Assembly: GCA_017451645.1 (NCBI GenBank) | Contig: JAFTNZ010000024.1 | Span: 51,452-115,451, forward strand | Source: Bacteroidaceae bacterium | Lineage (GTDB): Bacteria; Bacteroidota; Bacteroidia; Bacteroidales; Bacteroidaceae | Direction: 5' to 3' | DNA: 64,000 nt | Shown: one piece after another, positions 9,031 through 17,865 of the stretch | Position numbering within the stretch: the stretch's first letter is position 1 | Layout of the letters: each line of letters begins with the position of its first letter | The notes under the pieces: model-generated | Told to the model about the DNA's origin: nothing | Database searches by the model: none | Seen by the model: only the letters and a program-made list of their open reading frames with translations | Made by a program: the position numbers and the translations under genes

Positions 9031-10272
9031 ATGAACAAAAAAAGATTCTTGCGGGCGGGTGTCCTGTGTCTGATGCTGGCTGCACCGCTCCTTTCTCCGG
9101 CACAGAAGCAGGCGGCTGTGCCCCAGTGTGAAAGTTATCTGTTTGCTTTCTTTTCAGACAACACCCCCTACGGTGAGCAGATACGCTATGCCCTCAGTGA
9201 TGACGGATTCAACTATCGTGCCTTGAACGATGGTCGTCCGGTGGTGGCATCGGATTCCATCAGCCGCAAGCGGAGCATACGCGATCCGCACATCCTGCGG
9301 GCACAGGATGGCAAGACATTCTATATGGTGCTGACCGACATGCGCTCGAGTCAGGGCTGGCAGAGCAACGACGGACTGGTGCTGATGAAGAGTACCGATT
9401 TGCTGCACTGGGAACACACGGCTATCCACTTCCCCGAGCGCTTCCCCAATTTGGAAGGATTCGACGAAAAGAATCTGCATGCCGTGTGGGCACCACAGAC
9501 CATTTGGGACGAAGCGGCACAGAAGTATATGATTTACTATTCTATCGGCAGGCATGATTGGGAGTATCCCACGGATGACCCGAACTTCAAGCAGCCTTAT
9601 TTCAAGATTTTCTATTCGTATGCCAACGAAGACTTTACAGATATTACAGAACCCCAATTGCTGTTTGACTTTGGTACGGCATCGATTGACGGAGACATTG
9701 TTTATGACCGGAAGAACGGTGAGTATGTGCTCTTTTTCAAGGATGAGGGTCGCCCGGTGATGAATCCGAAGGGTAACTTCCGTACCCGCCAAGGGGTGAT
9801 GCGTGCCACGAGCAAGAGCCTTACGGGGCCTTATACCGTGGAATACCGTCACCTGCAGAAGCCGGGACAATACCCCGTGGAAGGTTCCAGTGTGTTCCCG
9901 CTTATCCATAGTGATGAGTATATACTGATGTATGATTGCTATGCCAACGGACACTACCAGTTCTGTAAATCGGCAGACTTGAAGAACTTTGTCTATATAC
10001 AGGACACACCGACGCGGGGAAATTTCACTCCACGTCACGGGTCGGTGATGCACATCACTCGCGAAGAATGCGAACGTCTGGAAGCATGGGACGACCTCTG
10101 TCTGGCTCTGGATGAACTCCGCCGTATTCCTGTGCCGGCCTTTACATTGGCAGAATTGGCTGACCGTAAGGAGGTAATGGATGCTGCAAAGCGGACATTG
10201 GCCACGGAAAGTGATGCGGATGCTTTCGCCCGTGTGGCCAAGAAAGTCAGAAAGTTTGCCGGGAAGTTCTGA
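9031..10272 (+). CDS. Secreted glycoside hydrolase, family 43
   Basis: A 413-residue exported glycosidase of family GH43, which cleaves arabinose- or xylose-containing side chains of plant polysaccharides. A signal peptide spans residues 1-25 (hydrophobic VLCLMLAAPLL, then SPAQ). The five-bladed propeller residues expected of the family are visible: the base Asp in SIRDPHILR (D85), the pKa-modulating Asp in ASIDGDIVYD (D220 or D222) and the acid Glu in YPVEGSSVF (E284). Repeated WEHT, YMIYYS and YILMYDCY strands fit the blades. The C-terminal ~60 residues are a helical extension. No SusC/SusD pair is adjacent, so the exact substrate is not suggested by context. The short leader ORF ends 13 bp upstream. 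Confidence 0.87.
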   Translation: MNKKRFLRAGVLCLMLAAPLLSPAQKQAAVPQCESYLFAFFSDNTPYGEQIRYALSDDGFNYRALNDGRPVVASDSISRKRSIRDPHILRAQDGKTFYMVLTDMRSSQGWQSNDGLVLMKSTDLLHWEHTAIHFPERFPNLEGFDEKNLHAVWAPQTIWDEAAQKYMIYYSIGRHDWEYPTDDPNFKQPYFKIFYSYANEDFTDITEPQLLFDFGTASIDGDIVYDRKNGEYVLFFKDEGRPVMNPKGNFRTRQGVMRATSKSLTGPYTVEYRHLQKPGQYPVEGSSVFPLIHSDEYILMYDCYANGHYQFCKSADLKNFVYIQDTPTRGNFTPRHGSVMHITREECERLEAWDDLCLALDELRRIPVPAFTLAELADRKEVMDAAKRTLATESDADAFARVAKKVRKFAGKF

Positions 10273-10275
10273 CAG

Positions 10276-11208
10276 TCAGGATAATATCCTCTCGGTCTCC
10301 AACGCATCGTTCCTGAGTTGTGCAGCCAAGGCTTCACGGCTCAGGAACTTTTTTTCGTTTCTCAGTCGGGCAACAAACTCAAGGCGGATGGGCTGATTGT
10401 ATAGATTGTTGTTGAAGCCTAACAAATGGACTTCAATGGTGCGTTCCTCTCCTTGCCCGATGGTGGGGCGGAGTCCGATGTTCAACATCCCTTTGTAAGA
10501 GGCTGTACCGGTGTGTACCCATACAGCATACACACCGTCTGCAGGGATAACTTTCTCCAGGCTGTCGGGAATCAGGTTGGCTGTAGGGTATCCCAATGTA
10601 CGCCCTATTTGGTGTCCGCCGGTGACGTGTCCCTCCAAGAAATAACGGTATCCCAGGCATTGGCGGGCCAAATCGACTTCTCCCTCCTTGAGCAGCAGGC
10701 GGATGACGGAGGAACTGATACTGGTCTCGTCTTTCTGATAAGCCTCGGCTTGTATCACTTCCATACCCATGTCTTTGCCATAGCGGACGTAGTCCTCGAA
10801 ACTCTCGCTGCGGTTGTGTCCGAAGCGATGGTCGTGTCCGATGACCAATGTGCGCACCTGCAGGCGTTCGTAGAGCACCTGCTGCATGAAGTCGTGAGCC
10901 GAAAACGAAGCCAGTTCGCGGGTGAAGGGGAGGACGAGGCAGTTGTCGGCCTGAGTGGTGGAGAGCAGCCGGCACTTTTCCGCAAAGGTGGAAAGGAGTT
11001 GTGGCTGATAATTGCTCTGCATCACCCGACGGGGATGGACGGGGAAGGTAATCAGCAAGGAGGCAAGCGAACGGGCTGTGGCCGCTTCGGCCACTTGCCG
11101 GATGAGGTAGCGGTGTCCCAAATGTACTCCATCGAAGAAACCGATGGTGGCAGTGCATGGATGGAGTTGCATGAGATGTTCGTCCGAAAGCCCGTTGATG
11201 AACGTCAT
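10276..11208 (-). CDS. ribF: Bifunctional riboflavin kinase / FAD synthetase
   Basis: Makes FMN from riboflavin and then FAD from FMN, in the cytoplasm. The 310 residues match the family length. The N-terminal adenylyltransferase half shows GFFDGVHLGHR near residue 24, HDHRFGHNR near 125, and the TSISSSVIR loop near 163. The C-terminal flavokinase half begins around GHQIGRTLGYPTANL and includes GMLNIGLRPTIG. The gene starts 16 bp after the HAD phosphatase gene on the same strand, suggesting one transcript; a flavin phosphatase role for that neighbour is possible but not shown. It ends 3 bp from the convergent GH43 stop, with no obvious terminator between them. Confidence 0.95.
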   Translation of the reverse strand: MTFINGLSDEHLMQLHPCTATIGFFDGVHLGHRYLIRQVAEAATARSLASLLITFPVHPRRVMQSNYQPQLLSTFAEKCRLLSTTQADNCLVLPFTRELASFSAHDFMQQVLYERLQVRTLVIGHDHRFGHNRSESFEDYVRYGKDMGMEVIQAEAYQKDETSISSSVIRLLLKEGEVDLARQCLGYRYFLEGHVTGGHQIGRTLGYPTANLIPDSLEKVIPADGVYAVWVHTGTASYKGMLNIGLRPTIGQGEERTIEVHLLGFNNNLYNQPIRLEFVARLRNEKKFLSREALAAQLRNDALETERILS

Positions 11209-11224
11209 ATACCTTATTATATTA

Positions 11225-11881
11225 TTATAGTATAAAGTTTGTGCCGCAATTGTCCGATACCGTCAGTCCTAAAACTTTACGCCAATCTTCTCCCGGAGCC
11301 GGACAATAGGTGTGTATGCCCAACGACTGGGCTGTATGGCAATTGGCCGCAGAGTCGTCTATGAAGAGGGTTTCATCAGGAACGACTCCCGTCCGCTGCA
11401 GCACGGTGCGAAATATATCCTCAGAAGGTTTTGTCTGATGCAATTGGTAGGAGAGGAACATCTCTTCAAAATAGTCTTCAGCCTGAAATCCCTTGTACGG
11501 AAAAAAGTGTGAACAGGCATATTCCCAATGTGGGGCATTGGTGTTGCTCAACAGATAGACCACATAATGTTTGCGCAGTTCCATCAATGCTTCGATGCGC
11601 CACTGTGGGATGCCTGCAAGAAAAAGATTCCATGCCTCCCAAAGTTGGGTGTCTGAGGCTTGGCAGGCTGTGAGGTGGCGTACTTCGTCGCAGAATGATT
11701 CGGGAGTGATTTCTCCTGTTTCCAACTTCCCGAATATGCCTTGTTGGCAATAAGCGTCAATCCATTGTGAAGCCTCCGGAAATCCCAGACGGTTGAAGGC
11801 TTCCAGGCAGCGTGACTTGTCCAAATCGACAAGGATGCCGCCAAAGTCGAAAATGATGTTTTTTATCTGTTTCTGAACCAT
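11225..11881 (-). CDS. HAD-superfamily hydrolase (subfamily IA, YihX-like)
   Basis: A 218-residue cytoplasmic phosphatase-like protein. HAD motif I is IIFDFGGILVDLD at residues 9-21, motif II LLSNTNAPHW near 115, motif III Lys in HQTKPSEDIF near 150, and motif IV LFIDDSAANC near 172. The long helical cap between motifs I and II (residues ~25-95) is the C1 type of YihX/GPH phosphatases, which act on small sugar phosphates or FMN. The true substrate is unknown. It leads a two-gene operon with ribF from a promoter at 11901-11908. Confidence 0.85.
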   Translation of the reverse strand: MVQKQIKNIIFDFGGILVDLDKSRCLEAFNRLGFPEASQWIDAYCQQGIFGKLETGEITPESFCDEVRHLTACQASDTQLWEAWNLFLAGIPQWRIEALMELRKHYVVYLLSNTNAPHWEYACSHFFPYKGFQAEDYFEEMFLSYQLHQTKPSEDIFRTVLQRTGVVPDETLFIDDSAANCHTAQSLGIHTYCPAPGEDWRKVLGLTVSDNCGTNFIL

Positions 11882-11900
11882 GACAGTCGTTTTGCAGTTG

Positions 11901-11908
11901 CAAAGGTA
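11901..11908 (-). promoter_or_regulatory. -7 element of the HAD-ribF operon
   Basis: Minus-strand TACCTTTG exactly matches TAnnTTTG, 20 bp before the ATG. No good -33 TTTG at the usual distance. Confidence 0.6.
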
Positions 11909-12022
11909 GCTATTTTCGACGACTTTCCTTTATAAAAATGGGAAAGAATATGATACCTCCCTTCATAAAAGTACCCATTCAGAACTTTTTTTAGCGGATG
12001 GAAGAAAAAATAGCTCAAAAAG

Positions 12023-12053
12023 TTTGCAGGGAAAGAAAAAAGCAGTACCTTTG
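12023..12053 (+). promoter_or_regulatory. Promoter of tRNA-Leu
   Basis: TTTG at 12023-12026 and TACCTTTG at 12046-12053 with a 19-bp gap: a textbook Bacteroides housekeeping promoter, ending 24 bp before the tRNA. Confidence 0.88.
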
Positions 12054-12077
12054 CACCCGCAATCGAGAAACATCGAT

Positions 12078-12161
12078 GCCCAGATGGCGGAATCGGTAGA
12101 CGCGCTGGTCTCAAACACCAGTGGGGTAACTCCCATCCCGGTTCGACCCCGGGTCTGGGTA
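12078..12161 (+). tRNA. tRNA-Leu (CAA anticodon)
   Basis: Class II tRNA with long variable arm. Acceptor GCCCAGA pairs with TCTGGGT (terminal G-T), anticodon stem CTGGT/ACCAG encloses CTCAAAC giving CAA, variable arm TGGGGTAACTCCCA, T arm GGTTCGACCCC. Discriminator A; CCA not encoded. Confidence 0.95.
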
Positions 12162-12165
12162 CAAG

Positions 12166-12206
12166 AATCGGTCGAGAATCGTTATGGTTCTCGACCGATT
12201 TTTTTT
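12166..12206 (+). terminator. Terminator of tRNA-Leu
   Basis: Perfect 13-bp stem AATCGGTCGAGAA / TTCTCGACCGATT with a 9-nt loop, followed by a run of T. Confidence 0.92.
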
Positions 12207-12301
12207 ACCTGTTTCAATCTTATCAAAAAAAAGACAGCCAGCTGCGACAATGAACGCGGCTGGCTGTAAACTAAGAATTCCTTATGTTATCGGATGAAGA
12301 A

Positions 12302-13657
12302 TCAGAAGAAACTTCGGAGAATGTCGTTGAAGTTGGCCCAAAGCATCAGGGCGAGCAGCAAGAACATGCCAATCATCTGCGCACGCTCCATGAAGCGGTC
12401 GCTCGGCTTGCGGCGGGCAATGATTTCATAGAGTAAGAAAAGCACGTGTCCGCCATCGAGTGCGGGGATGGGGAGGATGTTCATGAATGCCAGAATGATG
12501 GAAAGAAAGGCTGTCATCTTCCAGAAGAGATACCAGTCCCATGCTTCGGGGAAGAGGCTTCCGATGGTGCCGAAGCCGCCGAGGTTGCTGACTCCCTCCT
12601 TGGTGAAGACATACTTCAAGTCTTCAATATAGCCCTTCAGTACATTCACACCGTAGGCTGCACCGGCTGGAAACGATTCCCAGAATCCGTAGGAAACATG
12701 GACTGGCTCGTAACCTTGGGCAGGGTAGAAACCTAACTTGAAGTCTTTGTCCAATTGGGTGGTGAGGGTGTCTTGTCGTCCGGCTCTCTCTACTACTAAC
12801 GTGATGTTTCGTAGGGCATCCACCTTTTCCTGTGCCGTAATGGAGTCGGATTTGGCTCTGAGCGCAGCTACATATCCGGCAAAATCCTGGTATGAATTGA
12901 CAGGCTTCCCGTTGAATGCCGTGAATCTGTCACCGCTTTGCAGGCCGGCAACGGCTGCCGGAGTCTCAGGAAGTACGGAGTCTATCACAGCGGGAATCAT
13001 GATGGAAACAAACGGGGTACTCTCCTTTCCCATGTCGAGCAGGCCGAACTCTTCGGGGATGGCTATGTCGGTCTCTACCCCATTGCGGCTGACGGTTACA
13101 GTCTGTGCATCGGCAATGGCACGGAGCATGTCGCTGTCGTATTTGTTGAAAATGGTGGCATCGGTACGCAATAAGATGTCTCCGTCCTGAAAGCCCATTG
13201 AGTGAGCCTGTTCGTTGAATTTCATTCCATTCTTCAAGTCGGGAACAGATACATAGCTTTCTCCCCATGTGAACATAATCATGGAGTAAATGAAGAGAGC
13301 CAACAGGAAGTTCATCATTACACCGCCTATCATGATAAACAGACGTTGCCATGCCGGCTTGGCACGGAATTCCCATGGCTCTACCGGATGGTCAAGCGAT
13401 TTGGCATCCTGTGATTCATCCACCATGCCAGCTATCTGTACATAGCCGCCGAAAGGAAGCCAGCCTATACCATACTCGGTTTCGCTGTTTTTAGGCTTCC
13501 ATTTGAATAGGGAGAACCAGGGGTCGAAAAAAAGATAGAACTTGGTTACGCGTACTTTGAATAATTTGGCGAAGAGGAAGTGACCTCCTTCGTGAATAAT
13601 AATGAGAAGGGCCAAAGAAATGACCAACTGCAGACCTTTAATGAGATATGTTTCCAC
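12302..13657 (-). CDS. rseP: RIP site-2 metalloprotease
   Basis: Inner-membrane zinc protease that cuts membrane-embedded substrates such as anti-sigma factors. The 451 residues carry the zinc motif HEGGH at 22-26 in the first membrane helix, a second helix after AKPAWQRLFIMIGG, a PDZ-like region around residues 200-290 (PAAVAGLQSGDRFTAFNG), and the C-terminal NILPIPALDGGH motif that gives the third zinc ligand. The last helix ends near LRSFF. It follows dxr by 27 bp in the order M23 peptidase, dxr, rseP, all on the minus strand; dxr next to rseP is a conserved pairing in bacteria. Regulated substrates in this genome cannot be read from the window. Confidence 0.95.
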   Translation of the reverse strand: METYLIKGLQLVISLALLIIIHEGGHFLFAKLFKVRVTKFYLFFDPWFSLFKWKPKNSETEYGIGWLPFGGYVQIAGMVDESQDAKSLDHPVEPWEFRAKPAWQRLFIMIGGVMMNFLLALFIYSMIMFTWGESYVSVPDLKNGMKFNEQAHSMGFQDGDILLRTDATIFNKYDSDMLRAIADAQTVTVSRNGVETDIAIPEEFGLLDMGKESTPFVSIMIPAVIDSVLPETPAAVAGLQSGDRFTAFNGKPVNSYQDFAGYVAALRAKSDSITAQEKVDALRNITLVVERAGRQDTLTTQLDKDFKLGFYPAQGYEPVHVSYGFWESFPAGAAYGVNVLKGYIEDLKYVFTKEGVSNLGGFGTIGSLFPEAWDWYLFWKMTAFLSIILAFMNILPIPALDGGHVLFLLYEIIARRKPSDRFMERAQMIGMFLLLALMLWANFNDILRSFF

Positions 13658-13684
13658 TATTTAAAATATGTTTTTAATTATTTC

Positions 13685-14848
13685 TTAATTGATTTTCTCC
13701 TCCGCAATGCGCCGTGCTTCCATGTCGGAGGCCACGTAATCTTCGTAGGTAGGGGATGCTATGAACTGCGCTTGCCGCATGGTCTCTTCTATGACCCGGC
13801 TCATGCCCAAAAAAGAGATACGGTCTTGCAAGAAGGCTGCATTGACCACTTCGTTGGCCGCATTGAGGATACAGGCCATGTTGCCACCTTGGTGCAGGGC
13901 TTCGTAGGCCAAAGCCAAGTTGCGGAAACGCTCTGTATCAGGCTGTTCGAAGGTCAGGTGGTTGCATCGGGTAAAGTCCAACCGGTCGAAAGATGCTTTC
14001 AGCCGGAATGGATATGAGAAAGCGTATTGGATGGGCAGGCGCATATCCGGAATTCCTAATTGGGCTTTGACTGCTCCATCCTCGAATTGCACCATGGAAT
14101 GGATAACGGATTGGGGATGCACCACTACCTCTATCTGTTCGGGATGTACCCCGAAAAGCCATTTGGCTTCAATGACTTCAAACCCTTTGTTCATCATGGA
14201 GGCAGAATCGATTGTAATCTTGGCTCCCATCTCCCAATTGGGGTGTTTCAAGGCTTCGGTTTTTGTCACGTGTGCGAGTTCATCTAACGTACAATGCAGG
14301 AAGGGACCACCGGAAGCGGTAAGCAGAATCTTCTCTATCGGGTTGTCCGGTTCGCCGGCCAGACATTGGAAAATGGCCGAATGTTCTGAATCTACAGGCA
14401 GGATAGGCACCCGGTTTTTCAAAGCCAATGCAGTAATCAGTTCCCCTGCCACCACCAGTGTTTCCTTATTGGCCAATGCTATGGGCTTGCCTGCTTGTAT
14501 GGCACGCATCGTAGGGCGTAGTCCGGCATAACCCACCATGGCTGCCAATACCATATCTACAGGGGCTGCTTCTGCCACTTCACACAAGGCATCGGCACCT
14601 GCATACACTTTGATGGGAAGGTCTGCCAACGCTTGCTTCAACTCTTTATACTTCGCCTCGTTGGCTATCACTACAGCGTCGGGCATATATTGCCGGGCTT
14701 GTCTGATGAGTAAATCGACCCGGTTGTTGGCTGTCAAAGCGTATGCTTCGTAGCGGTCGGGGTGTTCGGCTATCACCTCCAGTGCCTGAGTACCGATAGA
14801 TCCGGTAGAGCCTAATATTGCAATTCTTTTTTTTGTACTTTTTTCCAT
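13685..14848 (-). CDS. dxr: 1-deoxy-D-xylulose-5-phosphate reductoisomerase
   Basis: Second enzyme of the MEP isoprenoid pathway: converts DXP to MEP with NADPH. At 387 residues it has the normal family length. Visible signatures are the NADPH loop ILGSTGSIGTQALEVI near residue 10, ALANKETLVVAG near 120, the metal-binding PVDSEHSAIFQCL near 150, LLTASGGPF near 175, and ITIDSASMMNKGFEVIEAKWLF near 210 (given here as position only in spirit; key residues S, N, K, E). It lies between the M23 peptidase gene (12 bp upstream) and rseP (27 bp downstream) and is probably cotranscribed with both. Confidence 0.96.
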   Translation of the reverse strand: MEKSTKKRIAILGSTGSIGTQALEVIAEHPDRYEAYALTANNRVDLLIRQARQYMPDAVVIANEAKYKELKQALADLPIKVYAGADALCEVAEAAPVDMVLAAMVGYAGLRPTMRAIQAGKPIALANKETLVVAGELITALALKNRVPILPVDSEHSAIFQCLAGEPDNPIEKILLTASGGPFLHCTLDELAHVTKTEALKHPNWEMGAKITIDSASMMNKGFEVIEAKWLFGVHPEQIEVVVHPQSVIHSMVQFEDGAVKAQLGIPDMRLPIQYAFSYPFRLKASFDRLDFTRCNHLTFEQPDTERFRNLALAYEALHQGGNMACILNAANEVVNAAFLQDRISFLGMSRVIEETMRQAQFIASPTYEDYVASDMEARRIAEEKIN

Positions 14849-14860
14849 TCTTTCTTTTTA

Positions 14861-15730
14861 TCAAAACATAATGTATCTCTCCGGATTCAGAGCTGTTCCT
14901 TTGCTCCATAGCTCGAAATGGAGGTGTGGTCCGGTAGTTTCTGTCCCGGAGTTCCCTACCAATGCGATGGCTTCGCCTGCTCTGACATGGTCTCCCTCCT
15001 TTTTCAGTAACGATCCGCAATGTTTATAAATAGATATCAACCCTCTGTTGTGTTGCAGCGCAATGACGTAGCCCGTCTTTGTTGTATAGGAACTCCAAAT
15101 GACAGTGCCTTCCAAGGTTGCCAATACACTCTCGTTAGGGTTGGCTGCAATGTCAACTCCAAAATGGCGTTGGTCGGGGTCGAATGATGATGAGAGTATG
15201 CCTCGTGTCGGTCGGAAGAAATCCAATCCGGCAGCCTCTTTATTGGTCCTGTCGGATGCCGTCAGATTATATCGTTCGTCCTCTTCATATTGTTTCCTGA
15301 AAACTTCTTCACGCTCTGTGGCTGCCATTAATTCGTCTGTCCGTATGGCTGTCAGTGAATCTATGGACTGCACAGAATCGCTATTAATCTTCCCGGCAAG
15401 GATGTCTTGTATATTCTGTATGTAAAGATGGTGTCTGTTGAGAATCTCGTCTAATGAGTCGGCCTGTAGCGTGTTATTTACAATGGTTGACCGTAATTGG
15501 TTGCTCATGTATCCGGGCAAATAGTTTCTCAATGGGGTATAAATCATCAGTAAGGCTGTCAATAGGAATAAGATGGTGAGAGTAGAGAATAGGACAGACA
15601 AGCCGTTGAGTTTGGATACATACAGTGTGAGTACCTCTTCCAACGTATTTTCGTTGACAATGGTCAGACGATATTTGAATTTTATATTTTGCCACCAGGG
15701 CTTTCTCTTTTTTTTGTTTCTCATCATCAT
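14861..15730 (-). CDS. M23-family metallopeptidase (envelope, DD-endopeptidase-like)
   Basis: Membrane-anchored peptidoglycan hydrolase of the LytM/M23 type, 289 residues from the chosen start. A membrane helix lies near residues 48-70 (LFSTLTILFLLTALLMIY), a helical stalk follows, and the LytM domain fills the C-terminal half with HFGVDIAA (zinc His/Asp) and GPHLHFELW (HxH). Both metal motifs are intact, so it should be active. The frame opens upstream at a TTG (15790), but a good -7 TATCTTTG at 15749-15756 lies inside that extension, so the ATG at 15730 (MMMRNKKKRKPWW) is preferred. First gene of the dxr-rseP operon. Confidence 0.88.
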   Translation of the reverse strand: MMMRNKKKRKPWWQNIKFKYRLTIVNENTLEEVLTLYVSKLNGLSVLFSTLTILFLLTALLMIYTPLRNYLPGYMSNQLRSTIVNNTLQADSLDEILNRHHLYIQNIQDILAGKINSDSVQSIDSLTAIRTDELMAATEREEVFRKQYEEDERYNLTASDRTNKEAAGLDFFRPTRGILSSSFDPDQRHFGVDIAANPNESVLATLEGTVIWSSYTTKTGYVIALQHNRGLISIYKHCGSLLKKEGDHVRAGEAIALVGNSGTETTGPHLHFELWSKGTALNPERYIMF

Positions 15731-15748
15731 GCTGGCATAATACCGTGA

Positions 15749-15756
15749 CAAAGATA
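15749..15756 (-). promoter_or_regulatory. -7 element of the M23-dxr-rseP operon
   Basis: Minus-strand TATCTTTG, 18 bp before the ATG at 15730. It argues against the longer TTG start at 15790. The rest of 15757-16011 shows no gene. Confidence 0.65.
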
Positions 15757-16011
15757 CACAAAACCTTTTAAGAAAAGTGCTTTTCTTCAAGCTATTTAAC
15801 GGATTGGGAATGTTATTCTGTTTTATCCGATGAAATAACAGAACAAATAAGAAGTCTTTTTCAAGTAGATGGCTCGCTGGGAAAAAAACGATGGAATGTA
15901 GTACCTTGAGCGGTGTGGAATGTAACCGTTATGGAATTTTAACTATTTTATAAATAATTGTGCTTCTTAGGCTTATCGCTTTATAGCTGATGGTTTGCAA
16001 AGAGAATTTCT

Positions 16012-16043
16012 TTTGCCTTATTCGTTATTTTTTGCTATCTTTA
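16012..16043 (+). promoter_or_regulatory. Promoter of the 103-aa coiled-coil protein
   Basis: TTTG at 16012-16015 and TATCTTTA at 16036-16043 with a 20-bp gap; the ATG follows at 16088. Confidence 0.6.
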
Positions 16044-16087
16044 CCTCTGTAAATAGTTTATTAACGATTAAAAAAGTAGAGAAAATC

Positions 16088-16399
16088 ATGTCAAAAACTT
16101 ATTCAATTCAAGTGGAGAAAGCCCGTGTGTTGGCAAAAGGACTTCGTGAGAATCTGGAGCAGGTAAAAGCCTACGGGGTTACTTCGGATGCATTGGACGC
16201 ATTGGAACGCGATGCAGAGGAGACAGAACAGGCTGACAATGAACTGGACACCCTGCGCGCAGAGGTGAGTGAGAAAGCTTCGGTGGCCAATCAGAAATTG
16301 AACGGACTCCGTGAGCAGATACAATCATTGAAGCAAATAGTGAAAAAGAACTTCGACCAACCCCGTTGGGAAGCTCTCGGGGTGCCGGACAAACGGTAA
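16088..16399 (+). CDS. Small coiled-coil protein of unknown function
   Basis: 103 residues starting MSKTYSIQVEKARVL. The frame extends upstream to a TTG at 15995, but that part overlaps the promoter, so the ATG at 16088 is chosen. The sequence is charged and helical throughout, with heptad-like spacing of Leu/Ala/Val from about residue 20 to 90 (for example ALDALERDAEETEQADNEL and LREQIQSLKQIVKK), and no signal peptide, cysteine or membrane segment. It could be a small cytoplasmic scaffold. I do not recognise the family. It converges on the lolD-like gene, leaving 13 bp between the stops. Confidence 0.7.
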   Translation: MSKTYSIQVEKARVLAKGLRENLEQVKAYGVTSDALDALERDAEETEQADNELDTLRAEVSEKASVANQKLNGLREQIQSLKQIVKKNFDQPRWEALGVPDKR

Positions 16400-16412
16400 T
16401 CCGCTCTGTCCG

Positions 16413-17063
16413 TTAATGGATAATGCCGTCAATAATGTGTATCGTACGGTCTGTGATTGAAGCCAAACTTTCGTCGTGGGTGACTATGACGAAAGTTTGT
16501 TGTAATTGCTCGCGCAGGTCGAAAAACAGTTTGTGAAGTTCTTCCTTGTTATGTGTGTCGAGGCTGCCGGATGGTTCGTCTGCCAGAATGACGGAAGGAC
16601 GGTTAATCAATGCACGTGCTACCGCAACTCGTTGTTTTTCGCCTCCGGAAAGTTCGTTGGGCTTGTGGGTGGCCCGACTATGGAGTCCGAGCATGTCCAG
16701 TATTTCCATGGAACGTTGCTTTGCTTCTTTGGGAGGAGTGCCTGCAATGAAGGCTGGTATCATGACATTCTCCATAGCTGTAAACTCCGGTAGCAGTTGG
16801 TGAAACTGGAAGACAAAACCGATATGCCTGTTCCGGAATGCTGACAACTTCCGCTCATTCAACTGGGAGGTCTCTACACCATCGATAATCAAAGAACCGC
16901 TGTCCGGACGGTCTAATGTTCCCATTATTTGGAGTAGAGTGGTCTTTCCTGCACCGCTGGGTCCTACGATACTTACTACTTCTCCCTTAGTAATGTCAAG
17001 GTCTATACCTTTCAATACTTGCAATTGTCCGAAACTCTTGGTAATACCTCTTAATGTAATCAT
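16413..17063 (-). CDS. ABC transporter ATP-binding protein, LolD-like
   Basis: 216-residue ATPase of the MacB/LolD group. Walker A is GPSGAGKT near residue 34, the Q loop [16 protein letters not shown] near 88, the signature [15 protein letters not shown] near 138, Walker [13 protein letters not shown] near 158 and the switch His in VTHDESLA near 195. In the LolCDE system this ATPase drives release of lipoproteins from the inner membrane; the FTAMENV motif and lack of a fused permease fit LolD. No permease is adjacent, so the partner is elsewhere. It is the last gene of a minus-strand run after the KefB-like and TcdA-like genes, 58 bp from the latter. Confidence 0.85.
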   Translation of the reverse strand: MITLRGITKSFGQLQVLKGIDLDITKGEVVSIVGPSGAGKTTLLQIMGTLDRPDSGSLIIDGVETSQLNERKLSAFRNRHIGFVFQFHQLLPEFTAMENVMIPAFIAGTPPKEAKQRSMEILDMLGLHSRATHKPNELSGGEKQRVAVARALINRPSVILADEPSGSLDTHNKEELHKLFFDLREQLQQTFVIVTHDESLASITDRTIHIIDGIIH

Positions 17064-17121
17064 GATTTCATTTGTAATTTAACGCGCAATTTATTCTTTC
17101 TCCCTCTGGCTTGTCATAATT

Positions 17122-17865
17122 TCATTCTCTTTCACCCTTCTCCCTTGTCAGTTCTTTAATGACATAAGCGGCCAAATGACAGCCGAAGACAGCTGGCATA
17201 TAACTGATGGTTCCGGTTGTGGATTTCTTATTGCGTTCATTCTCTACAGTCAGAATGGCCTGAGGGTTGGCTTGTTCACTGCTGAATACTACAGGCAGGT
17301 TCCGTCGCATTCCCATCCGTTTCAGTCCGTTGCGTACGGCTTTGCTGAGTCCGCAGTGATAAGTCTCCCATAAATCAGCCAATTGTATTTTGCTAATGTC
17401 GCTTTTGGCTCCGGCTCCCATACTTGAGACAATCTTTATCCGTTGTTTCCAAGCTTCGGCTATCAGGTGACACTTGGGCATGATGGTGTCTATAGCATCT
17501 ACGATGAAATCGGGATGCAGTTTTGTCAGAATGGACGGGATATTTGATTCGTCCAGAAACAGTGTCATGACATTTACTCCTATCTCAGGATTGATGTCCT
17601 TGAACCTTTCGGCCAACAATTCTGCCTTCATTTCACCGATGGTAGAATGCAGAGCCGGCAGTTGCCGGTTGATGTTGGAAGACTGTATGGCGTCTGCGTC
17701 TATCAGCGTCAGCTTTCCTATTCCTGCCCGGCAGAGCATTTCGGCAGCATAAGCTCCTACACCTCCCGTACCGGCTATCAGAACATGGGCGTTCAGTAGT
17801 CTCTCTATTCCTTCAATGCCTAAAAGAAGGCTTGTGCGTTGTTGCCACTCGGATGCTGTGCTCAT
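17122..17865 (-). CDS. tcdA: tRNA threonylcarbamoyladenosine dehydratase (TcdA/CsdL, ThiF fold)
   Basis: E1-like enzyme that uses ATP to cyclise t6A37 of tRNAs to ct6A. The ThiF/MoeB nucleotide loop is LIAGTGGVGAYAAEML near residue 30, the adenylating Asp is in LTLIDADAIQSSNINRQL, and VSSMGAGAKSDISKIQ plus the C-terminal GTISYMPAVFGCHLAAYVI segment match the TcdA branch. 247 residues is normal. The ATG overlaps the stop of the KefB-like gene by 4 bp (ATGA), so the two are translationally coupled, though no functional link is obvious. Confidence 0.9.
   Translation of the reverse strand: MSTASEWQQRTSLLLGIEGIERLLNAHVLIAGTGGVGAYAAEMLCRAGIGKLTLIDADAIQSSNINRQLPALHSTIGEMKAELLAERFKDINPEIGVNVMTLFLDESNIPSILTKLHPDFIVDAIDTIMPKCHLIAEAWKQRIKIVSSMGAGAKSDISKIQLADLWETYHCGLSKAVRNGLKRMGMRRNLPVVFSSEQANPQAILTVENERNKKSTTGTISYMPAVFGCHLAAYVIKELTREKGERE

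Noticed and set aside
15731-15790. Longer start for the M23 peptidase
   Set aside because: TTG codon, and the best promoter -7 element lies within the extension.
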